Source: Chloroflexota bacterium (GTDB taxonomy: Bacteria > Chloroflexota > Anaerolineae > Promineifilales > Promineifilaceae). Taken from it: 64,000 nt of DNA. Position numbers and translations under genes: made by a program. Numbering within the stretch: the stretch's first letter is position 1; each line of letters opens with the position of its first letter. The notes beneath the pieces are model-generated. The model was given only the letters and a program-made list of their open reading frames with translations. It made no database searches and had not been told where the DNA came from. Positions 34,156-42,803 of the stretch are shown one piece after another. The stretch covers positions 20,312-84,311 of the forward strand of contig JAKEFB010000034.1 in NCBI GenBank assembly GCA_022616275.1, written 5' to 3'.

Positions 34156-34926
34156 TCAAGCGTCCTGGTGGCCCACCGCCGCATCCGGCTGGCGCATGGC
34201 CGGCGTAAATTTCCGGTAACGCCAGAGGATTTCCCAGGCCCGCAGGGCGGCCTCGATCTTGATGGGGATAGTCAGCTTGGAGTGGCCAATGCGCCGGTCC
34301 TCAAAGTAGATCGGGATTTCACTGATTTTATACCCTAGCTTTTCGGTGACGTAGGCCATCTCAAACTGGAAACTATAGCCGTTGGAGGTCAGCATGTCCA
34401 GGTTAATGCCGCGCAGGGCGTTGGCCCGCCAGCATTTGAAGCCGGCCGTAGCGTCTTTGACCCTGAGGTTCAAAATGAGGCGGGTATAGATGCTATTGGC
34501 CCACCAGCTTAACAGGTAGCGGCCGGTCCCCCACCGTTCGTCCAGCTTGCCGCCGGATACGTAGCGTGAGCCGACGACCACGTCCGACTCACGCAGTTTT
34601 TCCAGCATTTCCGGAATGTAGTCGGGCGAGTGGGAAAAGTCGCAGTCCATCTGGATAACGGCGTCAGCGCCGTAAGCGAGGGCCCACTTAAAGCCGGCAA
34701 CATAGGCCCGGCCCAGGCCACCTTTGCCGGGGTGGTGGAGGGCATACAACTGGCCCGGCCGCTGGGCCGATAGCTCGTCGGCGATCCGGCCGGTACCGTC
34801 AGGGGAATTGTCGTCTACCACCAGGACGGAAAGTCCAGGGATTTGCAGCGCCCACAATTCAGCCACCAGCACCGGCAGGTTATCGGCCTCGTTATATGTA
34901 GGGACGACGACAACGATTCTCTGCAT
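34156..34926 (-). CDS. Polyprenol-phosphate mannosyltransferase (DPM1-like GT2)
   Basis: A 256-residue GT-A glycosyltransferase. [23 protein letters not shown], and [13 protein letters not shown] (the metal-binding DxD) match dolichol/polyprenol-phosphate mannose synthases, and [14 protein letters not shown] and SFQFEM are typical of the family. It lacks a C-terminal membrane domain. It likely makes the lipid-linked sugar donor used by the neighbouring GT-C enzymes. Its end overlaps the longer start option of the YfhO-Wzx gene. Confidence 0.92.
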   Translation of the reverse strand: MQRIVVVVPTYNEADNLPVLVAELWALQIPGLSVLVVDDNSPDGTGRIADELSAQRPGQLYALHHPGKGGLGRAYVAGFKWALAYGADAVIQMDCDFSHSPDYIPEMLEKLRESDVVVGSRYVSGGKLDERWGTGRYLLSWWANSIYTRLILNLRVKDATAGFKCWRANALRGINLDMLTSNGYSFQFEMAYVTEKLGYKISEIPIYFEDRRIGHSKLTIPIKIEAALRAWEILWRYRKFTPAMRQPDAAVGHQDA

Positions 34927-34930
34927 ACAA

Positions 34931-34964
34931 ATAAAATCAGGGCTAACAATAGCCCTGATTCCGT
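34931..34964 (-). terminator. Terminator of the response regulator gene
   Basis: On the minus strand AATCAGGGCTA pairs with TAGCCCTGATT (34935-34945 and 34950-34960) and TTTTATTTG follows. It lies between the response regulator and the GT2 gene, so the latter needs its own promoter. Confidence 0.8.
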
Positions 34965-35027
34965 TTCTCCAATTCCTTTGTCATGTTAGGTTTTAAGGCC
35001 AGGCTGCAACTTGGCCGGGCCAGGCCT

Positions 35028-35879
35028 TTAATTTTCTTTCAATGCTACACGCAGGTCGTCAACCGTGGCAAATTGGCCATTCTTTGACGACAGGTTAGTT
35101 ACCTGCACGCGCAGCCGTTCCGATTCGAGCATCTCGGTGATGTGCGGCCGGTCTACGGCCGGGTAGAAATATTGGATGGAGGGCTGCAAGCGCAGCACGC
35201 AATTGTCGGACAGCTTCTTGCACCGCTCTGGCGTGGTAATTATCACAAAATCTACCGCGTCAATGTGGCCGACAAATTCTTCGTCGGCGCCGCTGTCCTG
35301 CATGGCGTTGGTAATCATCAGGCTGACGGCCCGGGCTACGTCGTCGGCGGCGACAAAACCATATTTATCGCGGAATTTGCTCAGGCCGCGGATGCCGGCA
35401 AAGACCAGTCCCCACTCTGGTTGGGTGAGCATCTGCTCCAGTCGCTCCTGGACCAATCGCCCCTCCGGCAGGCCGGTAACTGCATTTACCAGGGTGTGCA
35501 TCCGCGAGCGGCGCAAGGCGTTGCGGACTCGCAGGCGTAGCTCCTGGATATCAAACGGCTTGGTGATGTAGTCAACTGCTCCCAGCTCCAGGCCGGCCAG
35601 CTTGTCATCACGTTCCCGCTTTTCGGTCAGGAAGATAACGGGGATATGTTGGGCGCGCCGTATCTTGCGAATGCGGCGGCAGACCTCGTAGCCGTCTATG
35701 TCTGGCAGCCTGATGTCCAGCACGGCAATGTCGGGCACGTCGTCTTCAACCGAGCGAACAGCGTCCTCTCCCCAGGCGGCTACCGACACTGCATAACCTT
35801 GAACTCGGAAGTAAGCGCTTAGCATCTCGGCTAAGTCTACGTCATCTTCAACGATGAGGATTTTCTTCTGCTCGGCCAC
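35028..35879 (-). CDS. Response regulator with degenerate GGDEF-like output domain
   Basis: A 283-residue cytoplasmic protein. The receiver domain (1-120) has acidic residues Asp12/Asp13, phosphoacceptor Asp55 (AVLDIRLPD) and Lys in ITKPFD. The second domain resembles GGDEF (NAVTGLPEGRLVQERLEQML, then FAGIRGLSKFRDKYGF), but the active-site loop reads GHIDAVDFV, so cyclic-di-GMP synthesis is not expected. It may act as a binding or protein-interaction module. GTG 35879 has AAAAGG upstream. The V4R protein gene is 108 bases upstream in the same direction. Confidence 0.88.
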   Translation of the reverse strand: MAEQKKILIVEDDVDLAEMLSAYFRVQGYAVSVAAWGEDAVRSVEDDVPDIAVLDIRLPDIDGYEVCRRIRKIRRAQHIPVIFLTEKRERDDKLAGLELGAVDYITKPFDIQELRLRVRNALRRSRMHTLVNAVTGLPEGRLVQERLEQMLTQPEWGLVFAGIRGLSKFRDKYGFVAADDVARAVSLMITNAMQDSGADEEFVGHIDAVDFVIITTPERCKKLSDNCVLRLQPSIQYFYPAVDRPHITEMLESERLRVQVTNLSSKNGQFATVDDLRVALKEN

Positions 35880-35987
35880 GCCTTTTCTACCTTATTGGCA
35901 ACTACTTAGCCTCTCAAGCTGTGGCCGGTCCCGGACCGTGCCACCCCAGGCGCGGTCAGGAGGCCGGCCTGAGCTTTACCCCTATTG

Positions 35988-36623
35988 TTACTTAATAGGC
36001 TCCTTATCAATCTTGAACGTGCAGGCCGGGGCGCCGGCGGCAATGCACTCAAGTTCCTCAACGCGGAACTCAAGGCCGCCGCTAACCCAGCGTAGCCCTT
36101 CTTGCAATAAACCAACGGCGACGTAGCAAATCTGCCGGTCGCTCTCCCGCCCCCAACAGACCGGGCAGCGGTCAATGTAGTAAAGGTGGTGATCGTCAAA
36201 CGACTCGACCCGGGTGACCTGATCGCTGAACTGAGAAAAGACGCGGGCCATAGCCGGCAGGCCAATCTTGACCTTGGTCGCCAGAGGAAGCACCTTGAAG
36301 GCCAGGTCGCCAACGCCAGCCAGCGCGCCGAAACCTTTCAAGCCCCGGGCAAAAGTCGCCCGGCCCCCGCGCAACGCCAGCCCACGGCCGCCACGCGGCC
36401 CGTAGATGTCGTCCAGGCCTTTGTTCAGGTTAGAGAAGTCGGAAAAATCAAATTCACGCTCAAGATTATCTGGAGGGAACTCCTGGATGTATTGCCGCAG
36501 ACCTGTCAGGTTCAAGAGAGCATTGAGACCATTGCGTCCCATTACCTCTTCCATTGCCTGCAGATAAATGCGGCCGATCTTGTTAGGGTAATAGTAACCA
36601 CTCTTGGGAACTATATTTCTCAC
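35988..36623 (-). CDS. V4R-domain protein
   Basis: A 211-residue protein with a C-terminal V4R (4-vinyl reductase) domain: CPVCWGRESDRQICY and ECIAAGAPACTFKI, the conserved Cys arrangement. The N-terminal region starts with a helical segment (GYYYPNKIGRIYLQAMEEVMG) as in heme-NO-binding-like sensor folds. V4R domains bind small hydrophobic ligands or metals and occur with signalling proteins. GTG 36623 has GGAGGG 5 bases before it. It precedes a response regulator in the same direction, suggesting a sensor-effector pair. Confidence 0.85.
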   Translation of the reverse strand: MRNIVPKSGYYYPNKIGRIYLQAMEEVMGRNGLNALLNLTGLRQYIQEFPPDNLEREFDFSDFSNLNKGLDDIYGPRGGRGLALRGGRATFARGLKGFGALAGVGDLAFKVLPLATKVKIGLPAMARVFSQFSDQVTRVESFDDHHLYYIDRCPVCWGRESDRQICYVAVGLLQEGLRWVSGGLEFRVEELECIAAGAPACTFKIDKEPIK

Positions 36624-36894
36624 AATGCCCTCCAGCAGTATCTGTTGGCGTTCGTTGATTTAGTCACTTCTGGTAGAAAACAATATAATGGCACAGGTCA
36701 ACCAAGTATAACAGGGGGATTTTATTTACACAAAAGTCAGAACCGTCTTGTCGTATTGCTTGAAGTTTGCTCGCGGAGAAAGTAAGCGACCACCTGTCTA
36801 CACTGCTGCGGTAGATTACCACACGCTCTACCCCTTGTCAAAAGTTTATGTAAATTCTCCGGGCGACCACCCAGGTGAATAGTCATAAAAGGCT

Positions 36895-38292
36895 ATGCCG
36901 ATGGCACAGGCAACAATGCATTTTCCACCCGATTTCCTCTGGGGCACGGCCACGGCCGCGCACCAGGTGGAAGGGTATAACCGCAACAACGACTGGTGGC
37001 AGTGGGAACAGGAGGGCCATATCCTGCACGGCCACCAGTCAGGCGCAGCCTGCAACTGGTGGGAGAACGCCGAAGCCGACCTGGAACGGGCGGCCGAAAT
37101 GGGGACCAATGCCCATCGCCTGTCGGTAGAGTGGAGCCGGATCGAGCCGGAACCGAGCGTCTTTGACGACCAGGCCCTAAGCCGTTACCGAGAGATTCTC
37201 CAGGCCATGCATACCCTGGGGATCGAACCGATGGTGACGCTCCATCACTTTACCAACCCGTTGTGGCTGGTGGAAAAAGGGGATTTTGACACCGACATCG
37301 TCGTAGATTATTTCCAGCGCTACACGGCCAAAGCGGTGGCGGCCCTGGGCGACCTGGTCCCCAAGTGGGTGACGATCAATGAGCCGATGGTTTACGTCTT
37401 GTTCCGCTACCTGGGGGGAGTGTTCCCCGCGCCGCAACGGGCGGGTTGGGACGCTGCCATGCGGGCCGTCCGCCACCTGCTGCGCTGCCACGCGGCCGCC
37501 TACCAGGCCATCAAGGCGGCCTATCCCGAAGCGCTGGTGGGCGTTGGCAAGCATTTCCGGCCGATTGAGCCGTGGCCGGCCGGCAATCAGGCCAGCAACC
37601 GACTAAACACCTGGTGGGCCAGACGGCTCTCCTGGGTATTTAACGATATATGGATGGAAAGTATGCACACCGGCCGGTTATATTGGCCGGTGGGGCGGGG
37701 GAAAGTGCCGGGGCTGGCCGGCTCGTTCGACTTTACCGGCGTCAATTATTACTCGCGTTCCTACGTTCGCTTTCCGCCCAGGCCCGGCCGGCTCTATGAA
37801 ATGGATGCGCTCCCCGGGGCGATTATGAGCGACGCCAACTTCGTCGAATTGTACCCGGCCGGCCTGTTCCGGGTCTTGAAGGGCATGTTGCGCTACAAGA
37901 AGCCGATTTATATTACTGAGAACGGACTGCCGGACCAGAACGATACACTCCGGCCGCGCTACCTGCTGACCCACCTGCGCGAGGTGTGGCGGGCGATTAA
38001 CTTTGCCTACCCGGTGATGGGCTACTACCACTGGAGCCTGGTAGACAACTTTGAGTGGGACCGGGGCTGGACGCAGCGTTTTGGCCTGATTGAGATGGAC
38101 CCGGAAACCCAGGAGCGCCGGCCGCGGCCGAGCGCCCAGTTGTACAGCGAAATTTGCCACAGCCGCAGCATCAGCAGCGACATGGCTGCCCGTTACGCCC
38201 CGGTGTTGCTGGAGACGATGTTCCCGGGCCGGCCGCCAGACCAGACAGCCCCAGTCCAAAATAACAACAATGCTGAGCTAAGATCGGCTTAA
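36895..38292 (+). CDS. GH1 beta-glucosidase
   Basis: A 465-residue cytosolic glycoside hydrolase family 1 enzyme. FLWGTATAAHQVEG opens the barrel, VTINEP has the acid/base Glu163, ITENG has the nucleophile Glu342, and YHWSLVDNFEWDRGW closes it. It cleaves terminal beta-glucosides or galactosides. AAAGG just before ATG 36895 serves either this start or ATG 36901. The 271-base gap upstream shows no gene or repeat that I can identify. Confidence 0.94.
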   Translation: MPMAQATMHFPPDFLWGTATAAHQVEGYNRNNDWWQWEQEGHILHGHQSGAACNWWENAEADLERAAEMGTNAHRLSVEWSRIEPEPSVFDDQALSRYREILQAMHTLGIEPMVTLHHFTNPLWLVEKGDFDTDIVVDYFQRYTAKAVAALGDLVPKWVTINEPMVYVLFRYLGGVFPAPQRAGWDAAMRAVRHLLRCHAAAYQAIKAAYPEALVGVGKHFRPIEPWPAGNQASNRLNTWWARRLSWVFNDIWMESMHTGRLYWPVGRGKVPGLAGSFDFTGVNYYSRSYVRFPPRPGRLYEMDALPGAIMSDANFVELYPAGLFRVLKGMLRYKKPIYITENGLPDQNDTLRPRYLLTHLREVWRAINFAYPVMGYYHWSLVDNFEWDRGWTQRFGLIEMDPETQERRPRPSAQLYSEICHSRSISSDMAARYAPVLLETMFPGRPPDQTAPVQNNNNAELRSA

Positions 38293-38315
38293 GAGAAGAG
38301 AAATTCCGCACAGAA

Positions 38316-40559
38316 TTACTTGATGCGTGTTCTACTTTGCATTGCGCAACCCTGACAGGGAGTGAGGAGTGTTGGAAAGAAAAGAGCGCGACGCAAGTCG
38401 CGCTCAGTAGATAGAGGCGGAGAGGGCGTTACAATATGGGCTGCAAGCACGCCCCAGTGTGGGAGCAGGTAGAGGGTACGGCCGGTGACGCGCCGTCCCA
38501 GTTCTTTGGACAGCTTCACGCGCTGCGCCTCGCCGCCGGAAAGTGTGGTGGCTGGCTGGCCGAGCTGCAAATAACCCAATCCGACATCAACCATCACTTG
38601 CAGGCGAGACGCGGCAGCAGGGACATCCTTGAAAAGCGCTAACGCTTCCTCGATAGTCAGCTCAAGCACCTGAGCAATATCTTGATCGCGGTATTTAACC
38701 GCCAGCGTTTCCGGCTTGAAGCGGCGACCTCGGCAGGCCGGGCAGGTTACTTCCACATCGGGCAGGAAGTGCATTTTCACCGTCAATGTTCCCGCTCCCT
38801 GGCAGCGTTCGCAGCGCCCGCCAGGCACATTGAACGAGAAATGGCGGGCCGCCATCTTGCGCCGGCGCGCATCGGGTGTTGCGGCGAAGGCTTCACGGAT
38901 AGCGGTGAAAGTGTCGGAGTAGGTGGCGGCATTGGAGCGCGGAATACGTCTGATGTGCTCCTGGTTGATAGTGATGATTTTGTCGAAGTTTTCCCAGCCC
39001 TCAATCGTCTCATGCAAGCCGGGCATCTCGCTTGCTCCGTAGAAGTGCTGGCGGCCTGCTTTGTCAAGAATGTCGAAGACCAGCGAAGATTTCCCTGATC
39101 CCGATACCCCCGTCACCGCCACCAGCAGGCCCAGCGGCAGGTGTACTGTGACGTTTTGGAGGTTGTGTTCACGAGCGCCATGGATCGTGAGCGTTTTCCC
39201 GTTGGGCGTTCGGCGCTGGTGTGGCAGGGGTATACTCATCCGGCCAGCAAGAAAGGCGCCGGTAAGCGTAACCGGCATTTGAGCGATTTCGGCAGGTGTC
39301 CCAGTGGCGACAATCTGCCCGCCCTGTTTCCCGGCTCCGGGGCCAAAATCCACCACGTAATCCGCAGCGCCGATCAATTCAAGATCGTGTTCAACAACGA
39401 GAATGGTATTACCCAGGTCACGCAGGCGGCGCAAAAAGCCAATCAAGCGGTGGGTATCGCGTGTGTGCAAGCCAATCGTCGGCTCATCGAAAACATACAG
39501 CACCCCACTCAGACCCGATCCGAGCAGAGAGGCCATCCGCAGCCGCTGCGCTTCCCCGGCGGACAGCGTTGGTGAGGCCCGGTCAAGCGTCAGGTAGTCC
39601 ACACCAACCTCGATCACACGCCTGACCCGCTCTTGCAGATCGTCCAGAATGGGTCTGGCGATGATCATCTCCTCGTCATTCAATGCAGTGGGCAGTTTGT
39701 CCAGCCAGTCCGCCAGATCATTTAACGGCCGTTGTGAGATCGCGATGATGGTCCGCCCCGCCACCGTCACCGCGCGGCTTTCGGCCCGCAGGCGTGTTCC
39801 GCCGCAGTCGGGGCAGGTTTGCTTCACGAGGAACTCGTCAAGTTTCTGGAGGTAGTCTGCATCGTGAATGTGCTCAGCGTAGCGGCGCAGCAGGGTACTG
39901 GCAATGCCCTCAAAACGGCCCTGACGGACGGTGGTGGGTGGCTCAATCTGCGGAAAATGCTGCCGGAACTGCGGACTATCCACACCGAAAAAGAGCAGGT
40001 CGCGCTGGACTGGCGTATAGTCCTTGACAGGCAGCGCCGGATCGAAGTCGAAACCGTAACGAAGTCCAGCCGTTCGCAGGGTTTCTGTGTGGCGCCGTAT
40101 GGTGTAGGGGTCCCACCCGTAAACGGCCCCATCTACAATGCTCATTTCTTCATTCACGAGGCGCTTCAGGTTGGCACGGTGAACCGTGCCCAAGCCGGTA
40201 CAGGTTGGGCAAGCGCCCGCCGGTTTGTTGAACGAAAAGTTTGCCATGCCGATCTCTGGCATTGACGCACCGCAGTGCGGGCAATGGACAGAGGATTCCG
40301 TTCCAGGGAAATCGCTGCCGTTGCCACTGGCCCAATCAATGGGAGAGTCATCATATGGCGGTGGAACATCCTTTCCACAAGCAGGACACAAACGGTATCC
40401 CAGGCGGGCGAAAAGCACACGCAAGTAGGTGTAGATCTCCGTCGCCGTTCCCACCGTCGAGCGCGGGCTGTGATTGGTTAGTTGTTGATCGATGCTGATA
40501 GAGGGTGATAACCCTGTAATGGAATCGACGGGCGGTTTGGTGAGGCCAAACGTTACCAA
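38316..40559 (-). CDS. UvrA-like ATPase remnant, truncated at both ends
   Basis: An open 747-codon frame, probably a pseudogene. It begins inside the first ATPase domain: KPPVDSITGLSPSISIDQQ is normal UvrA sequence, but the roughly 110 preceding residues with the first Walker A are missing. The second ATPase has GVSGSGKSS and [16 protein letters not shown] but stops matching after RTLYLL, where DEPTTGLH should follow. The remaining tail reads through a terminator hairpin (38384-38405). It belongs to the short UvrA group often linked to drug resistance or stress. TTG 40559 directly follows the MerR stop. GGCCGG words are rarer here, in keeping with transfer. Confidence 0.78.
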   Translation of the reverse strand: MVTFGLTKPPVDSITGLSPSISIDQQLTNHSPRSTVGTATEIYTYLRVLFARLGYRLCPACGKDVPPPYDDSPIDWASGNGSDFPGTESSVHCPHCGASMPEIGMANFSFNKPAGACPTCTGLGTVHRANLKRLVNEEMSIVDGAVYGWDPYTIRRHTETLRTAGLRYGFDFDPALPVKDYTPVQRDLLFFGVDSPQFRQHFPQIEPPTTVRQGRFEGIASTLLRRYAEHIHDADYLQKLDEFLVKQTCPDCGGTRLRAESRAVTVAGRTIIAISQRPLNDLADWLDKLPTALNDEEMIIARPILDDLQERVRRVIEVGVDYLTLDRASPTLSAGEAQRLRMASLLGSGLSGVLYVFDEPTIGLHTRDTHRLIGFLRRLRDLGNTILVVEHDLELIGAADYVVDFGPGAGKQGGQIVATGTPAEIAQMPVTLTGAFLAGRMSIPLPHQRRTPNGKTLTIHGAREHNLQNVTVHLPLGLLVAVTGVSGSGKSSLVFDILDKAGRQHFYGASEMPGLHETIEGWENFDKIITINQEHIRRIPRSNAATYSDTFTAIREAFAATPDARRRKMAARHFSFNVPGGRCERCQGAGTLTVKMHFLPDVEVTCPACRGRRFKPETLAVKYRDQDIAQVLELTIEEALALFKDVPAAASRLQVMVDVGLGYLQLGQPATTLSGGEAQRVKLSKELGRRVTGRTLYLLPHWGVLAAHIVTPSPPLSTERDLRRALFFPTLLTPCQGCAMQSRTRIK
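38384..38405 (-). terminator. Terminator hairpin inside the uvrA-like frame
   Basis: On the minus strand GAGCGCGAC (38397-38405) pairs with GTCGCGCTC (38384-38392), followed by TTTTCTTTCC. Its position inside the open frame shows the last 20-30 codons are not native coding sequence. Confidence 0.75.
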
Positions 40560-41111
40560 TTAGCGCAGATACAGTTTCATTGTACAACCCTGGTGTGCTC
40601 TGGGAGGGTTTCTTAGATGGAGGGAGTTTTGCGGGTCGTCCTGTTTTTGAGGAATGGTGATTAAGCCATTGCGTTCCCAGTTTCGCAGCATGTCAATGGA
40701 AATGCCGAGCAAGTGCGCCACTTGCCCGATTTGCAGCGGCTGCTCTGTTGCATCGGCGGCCGTGCCTGTGGCCCACCGTTCGAGCAGCATCGCCGCCGTT
40801 TCCGCCTGCACCCGCTCAGATTGTACGAATGCCAGATGGGCGTAGCTACGCTCCAACGCCCCGCCCCAATCGTCTGCCACCGCACTTTGGATGATCTGAC
40901 TCCCGGACAGGCGAATGGCTTTGCTCGGATAGGTGGTTGCGTAAATCATGCGGGCGACACGCAGACAGTCCAGGTGCTTCCGGGTAAAGAGGCGGTAACC
41001 GTTGGGACCGCGCTGCACCGGTGGCAGCAAGCCCCACTCCACGTAACGACGGACGGTGTTTGGGTGAACGCCGACAACCCGGTCGAGATCAGAGGTGCGC
41101 AAATAGTTCAT
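40560..41111 (-). CDS. MerR-type regulator, C-terminally altered
   Basis: A 183-residue protein. Residues 1-70 are a MerR winged helix (LDRVVGVHPNTVRRYVEWGLLPPVQRGPNGYRLF), and a second MerR-like HTH (QIGQVAHLLGISIDMLRNWERNGLITIP) follows after a helical region. Past ITIP the sequence no longer matches a MerR protein (QKQDDPQNSLHL), so the second domain is probably cut by the same deletion that removed the start of the uvrA-like gene. ATG 41111 is chosen because MNYLRTSDLD is the expected N-terminus. Confidence 0.72.
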   Translation of the reverse strand: MNYLRTSDLDRVVGVHPNTVRRYVEWGLLPPVQRGPNGYRLFTRKHLDCLRVARMIYATTYPSKAIRLSGSQIIQSAVADDWGGALERSYAHLAFVQSERVQAETAAMLLERWATGTAADATEQPLQIGQVAHLLGISIDMLRNWERNGLITIPQKQDDPQNSLHLRNPPRAHQGCTMKLYLR

Positions 41112-41146
41112 CTTAGCCCGGCTTCCTGGATGGGTAGTGTTTTTCC

Positions 41147-41503
41147 CTATGTGTGCTCCATCCACCATTCGGTAAACTCAGTACAGCGGTCCTGGTTGTC
41201 GAGCTTAATCGCCCACAAGTTGCTATAAGCGCGTGGTGGATCGGTGTATTGTGTCCAGCCCCGGACGAACCCGGTATCGCTTGTAACCTCGAGAATTTGA
41301 TAGCGAAAGGAAAACGTGCCTGGCTCATCCTGCCGGTTCAACCACTCGTCAACAATCATATCGCGGCCGCGCCACGGTTCGCGGAAGGGCGCGGTATAGT
41401 AGCGGGCATCGCCAGCGAAGAGTTGGCCAATATCCTGGGGGTCGTTTGTATTCCAGGCCCGGATATAACCCTGCATCCATGTTTCAAGCTGTTGTAAGTT
41501 CAT
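41147..41503 (-). CDS. NTF2/SnoaL-like protein
   Basis: A 118-residue small protein of the NTF2-like (SnoaL) fold: ETWMQGYIRAWNTNDPQDIGQLFAGDARYYTAPF, WRGRDMIVDEWL and FTEWWMEHT match the family. It may be an enzyme of the ketosteroid isomerase type or a binding protein; the substrate is unknown. AAGGAG precedes ATG 41503. It lies 26 bases after the aldo/keto reductase gene, and the MerR gene follows, so the three may be one transcript. Confidence 0.82.
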   Translation of the reverse strand: MNLQQLETWMQGYIRAWNTNDPQDIGQLFAGDARYYTAPFREPWRGRDMIVDEWLNRQDEPGTFSFRYQILEVTSDTGFVRGWTQYTDPPRAYSNLWAIKLDNQDRCTEFTEWWMEHT

Positions 41504-41528
41504 CACTAACTCCTTTGGCCTATTTGCG

Positions 41529-42536
41529 TTATTGGGGATTATTCCCGGCCAGAATAGCTTCAATAGCCTGCAATTCCTCGTCGGTGAAGTGGAGGTTCTG
41601 TTGGGCGGCGACGGCTTCCTCGATTTGGGCGGGGCGGCTGGCACCGATGAGGGCCGAGGTCATGCCGGGATGGCGCAGCACCCAGGCAATGGCCATCTGG
41701 GCCATCGTCTGGCCCCGGGCCTGGGCGATCTCGTTGAGCTGGCGGACCTTGGCCACAATGGCCTGGGTGGCGCTATCACCCCAGTCGAGCTGCTCGCCTG
41801 ATTTGCCGATGCGAGAATCGGCCGGGACGCCGCGCAGGTACTTGTCGGTCAAAAGCCCCTGGGACAACGGCGAAAAGGCGATGCAGCCAATGTCCTCCTC
41901 GGCCAGCACGCCCAGCAGCCCGTCTTCGATCCAGCGATGGAGCATACTGTACTTGGGCTGGTGAATGAGGCAGGGCGTTCCCAGGGCGCGCAAAATTTGG
42001 GCTGCCTGGCGCGTCTGTTCGAGGGAGTAGCTGGAAATGCCGGCATAGAGGGCTTTACCGCTGCGCACCATGTGGTCCAGCGCGCCCATCGTTTCTTCCA
42101 GCGGCGTCTCCGGGTCGGGACGGTGGCTATAGAAGATGTCCACGTACTCCAGCCCCATCCGTTTTAAGCTCTGGTCCAGGCTGGCAATGAGATATTTGCG
42201 CGAGCCCCATTCGCCGTAGGGGCCGGGCCACATCCAGTAACCAGCTTTGCTGGAGATAACCAGCTCGTCCCGGTAGGCGGCCAGGTCCTGGCTCAGAATC
42301 CGGCCGAAGTTTTCCTCGGCCGAGCCCGGCGGCGGGCCGTAGTTGTTGGCCAGATCGAAATGGGTAATGCCCAGGTCGAAGGCCCGGCGGATCATGGCCC
42401 GGGCGTTTTCGAGCGAGTCTACCCCACTAAAGTTGTACCATAGCCCCAGCGAAATAGCCGGCAGCTTCAAGCCGCTGCGGCCGCAGCGGTTGTAGCGCAT
42501 GGCGTCGTAACGGGTATCGGCCGGTAGATAGGACAT
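41529..42536 (-). CDS. Aldo/keto reductase (YghZ-like)
   Basis: A 335-residue NADPH-dependent reductase. The catalytic Asp and Tyr (FDLANNYGPP), Lys (SSKAGYWM) and His (FYSHRPDPE) are in place, and GASRPAQIEEAV near the end is the cofactor region. WPGPYGEWGSRKYLI is typical of the L-glyceraldehyde-3-phosphate reductase / potassium-channel beta subgroup. It detoxifies reactive aldehydes or methylglyoxal in related bacteria. Confidence 0.93.
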   Translation of the reverse strand: MSYLPADTRYDAMRYNRCGRSGLKLPAISLGLWYNFSGVDSLENARAMIRRAFDLGITHFDLANNYGPPPGSAEENFGRILSQDLAAYRDELVISSKAGYWMWPGPYGEWGSRKYLIASLDQSLKRMGLEYVDIFYSHRPDPETPLEETMGALDHMVRSGKALYAGISSYSLEQTRQAAQILRALGTPCLIHQPKYSMLHRWIEDGLLGVLAEEDIGCIAFSPLSQGLLTDKYLRGVPADSRIGKSGEQLDWGDSATQAIVAKVRQLNEIAQARGQTMAQMAIAWVLRHPGMTSALIGASRPAQIEEAVAAQQNLHFTDEELQAIEAILAGNNPQ

Positions 42537-42547
42537 GAGTTCCTCCC

Positions 42548-42576
42548 TTTACGGCCCTATGGGCCGGTGATATAAT
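42548..42576 (+). promoter_or_regulatory. Promoter of the yebC-ruvCA operon
   Basis: TTTACG (42548-42553) and TATAAT (42571-42576), 17 bases apart. The transcript would have a leader of about 220 bases with several hairpins. Confidence 0.5.
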
Positions 42577-42593
42577 TCAGGATGGTAAGAGAT

Positions 42594-42643
42594 GACAGTC
42601 ACTGAAAGTGACGGCGTCACTGAAGGTGACGGGGTCACTTTTT
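42594..42643. repeat. GTGAC/GTCAC hairpin repeats with T-run
   Basis: ACAGTCACT, AGTGACGGCGTCACT and GGTGACGGGGTCACTTTTT form alternating hairpins ending in five T. The same words occur at 10237-10270. In the yebC leader it could act as an early terminator. Confidence 0.55.
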
Positions 42644-42701
42644 GAAGCGACTGTTACCTGATAATTGTACCTCACAATTTATTTATGACCTGGACGTAAA
42701 G

Positions 42702-42778
42702 AACGCGGAGAAATCGGTAAGAGCTACGCGTTTTTTGTGTCTTGGTAACTGCTCAGGCCGGCGAAGCTGAGCAGTTAC
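42702..42778 (+). promoter_or_regulatory. Attenuator-like hairpins before yebC
   Basis: AACGCG (42702-42707) pairs with CGCGTT (42727-42732) followed by six T. A second hairpin GTAACTGCTCAG/CTGAGCAGTTAC (42745-42756 and 42767-42778) has 12-base arms and ends 25 bases before the start codon. This could control yebC-ruvCA by attenuation, or be repeats. Confidence 0.4.
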
Positions 42779-42803
42779 GAAAAACAAATTTTGGAGATGG
42801 AGT

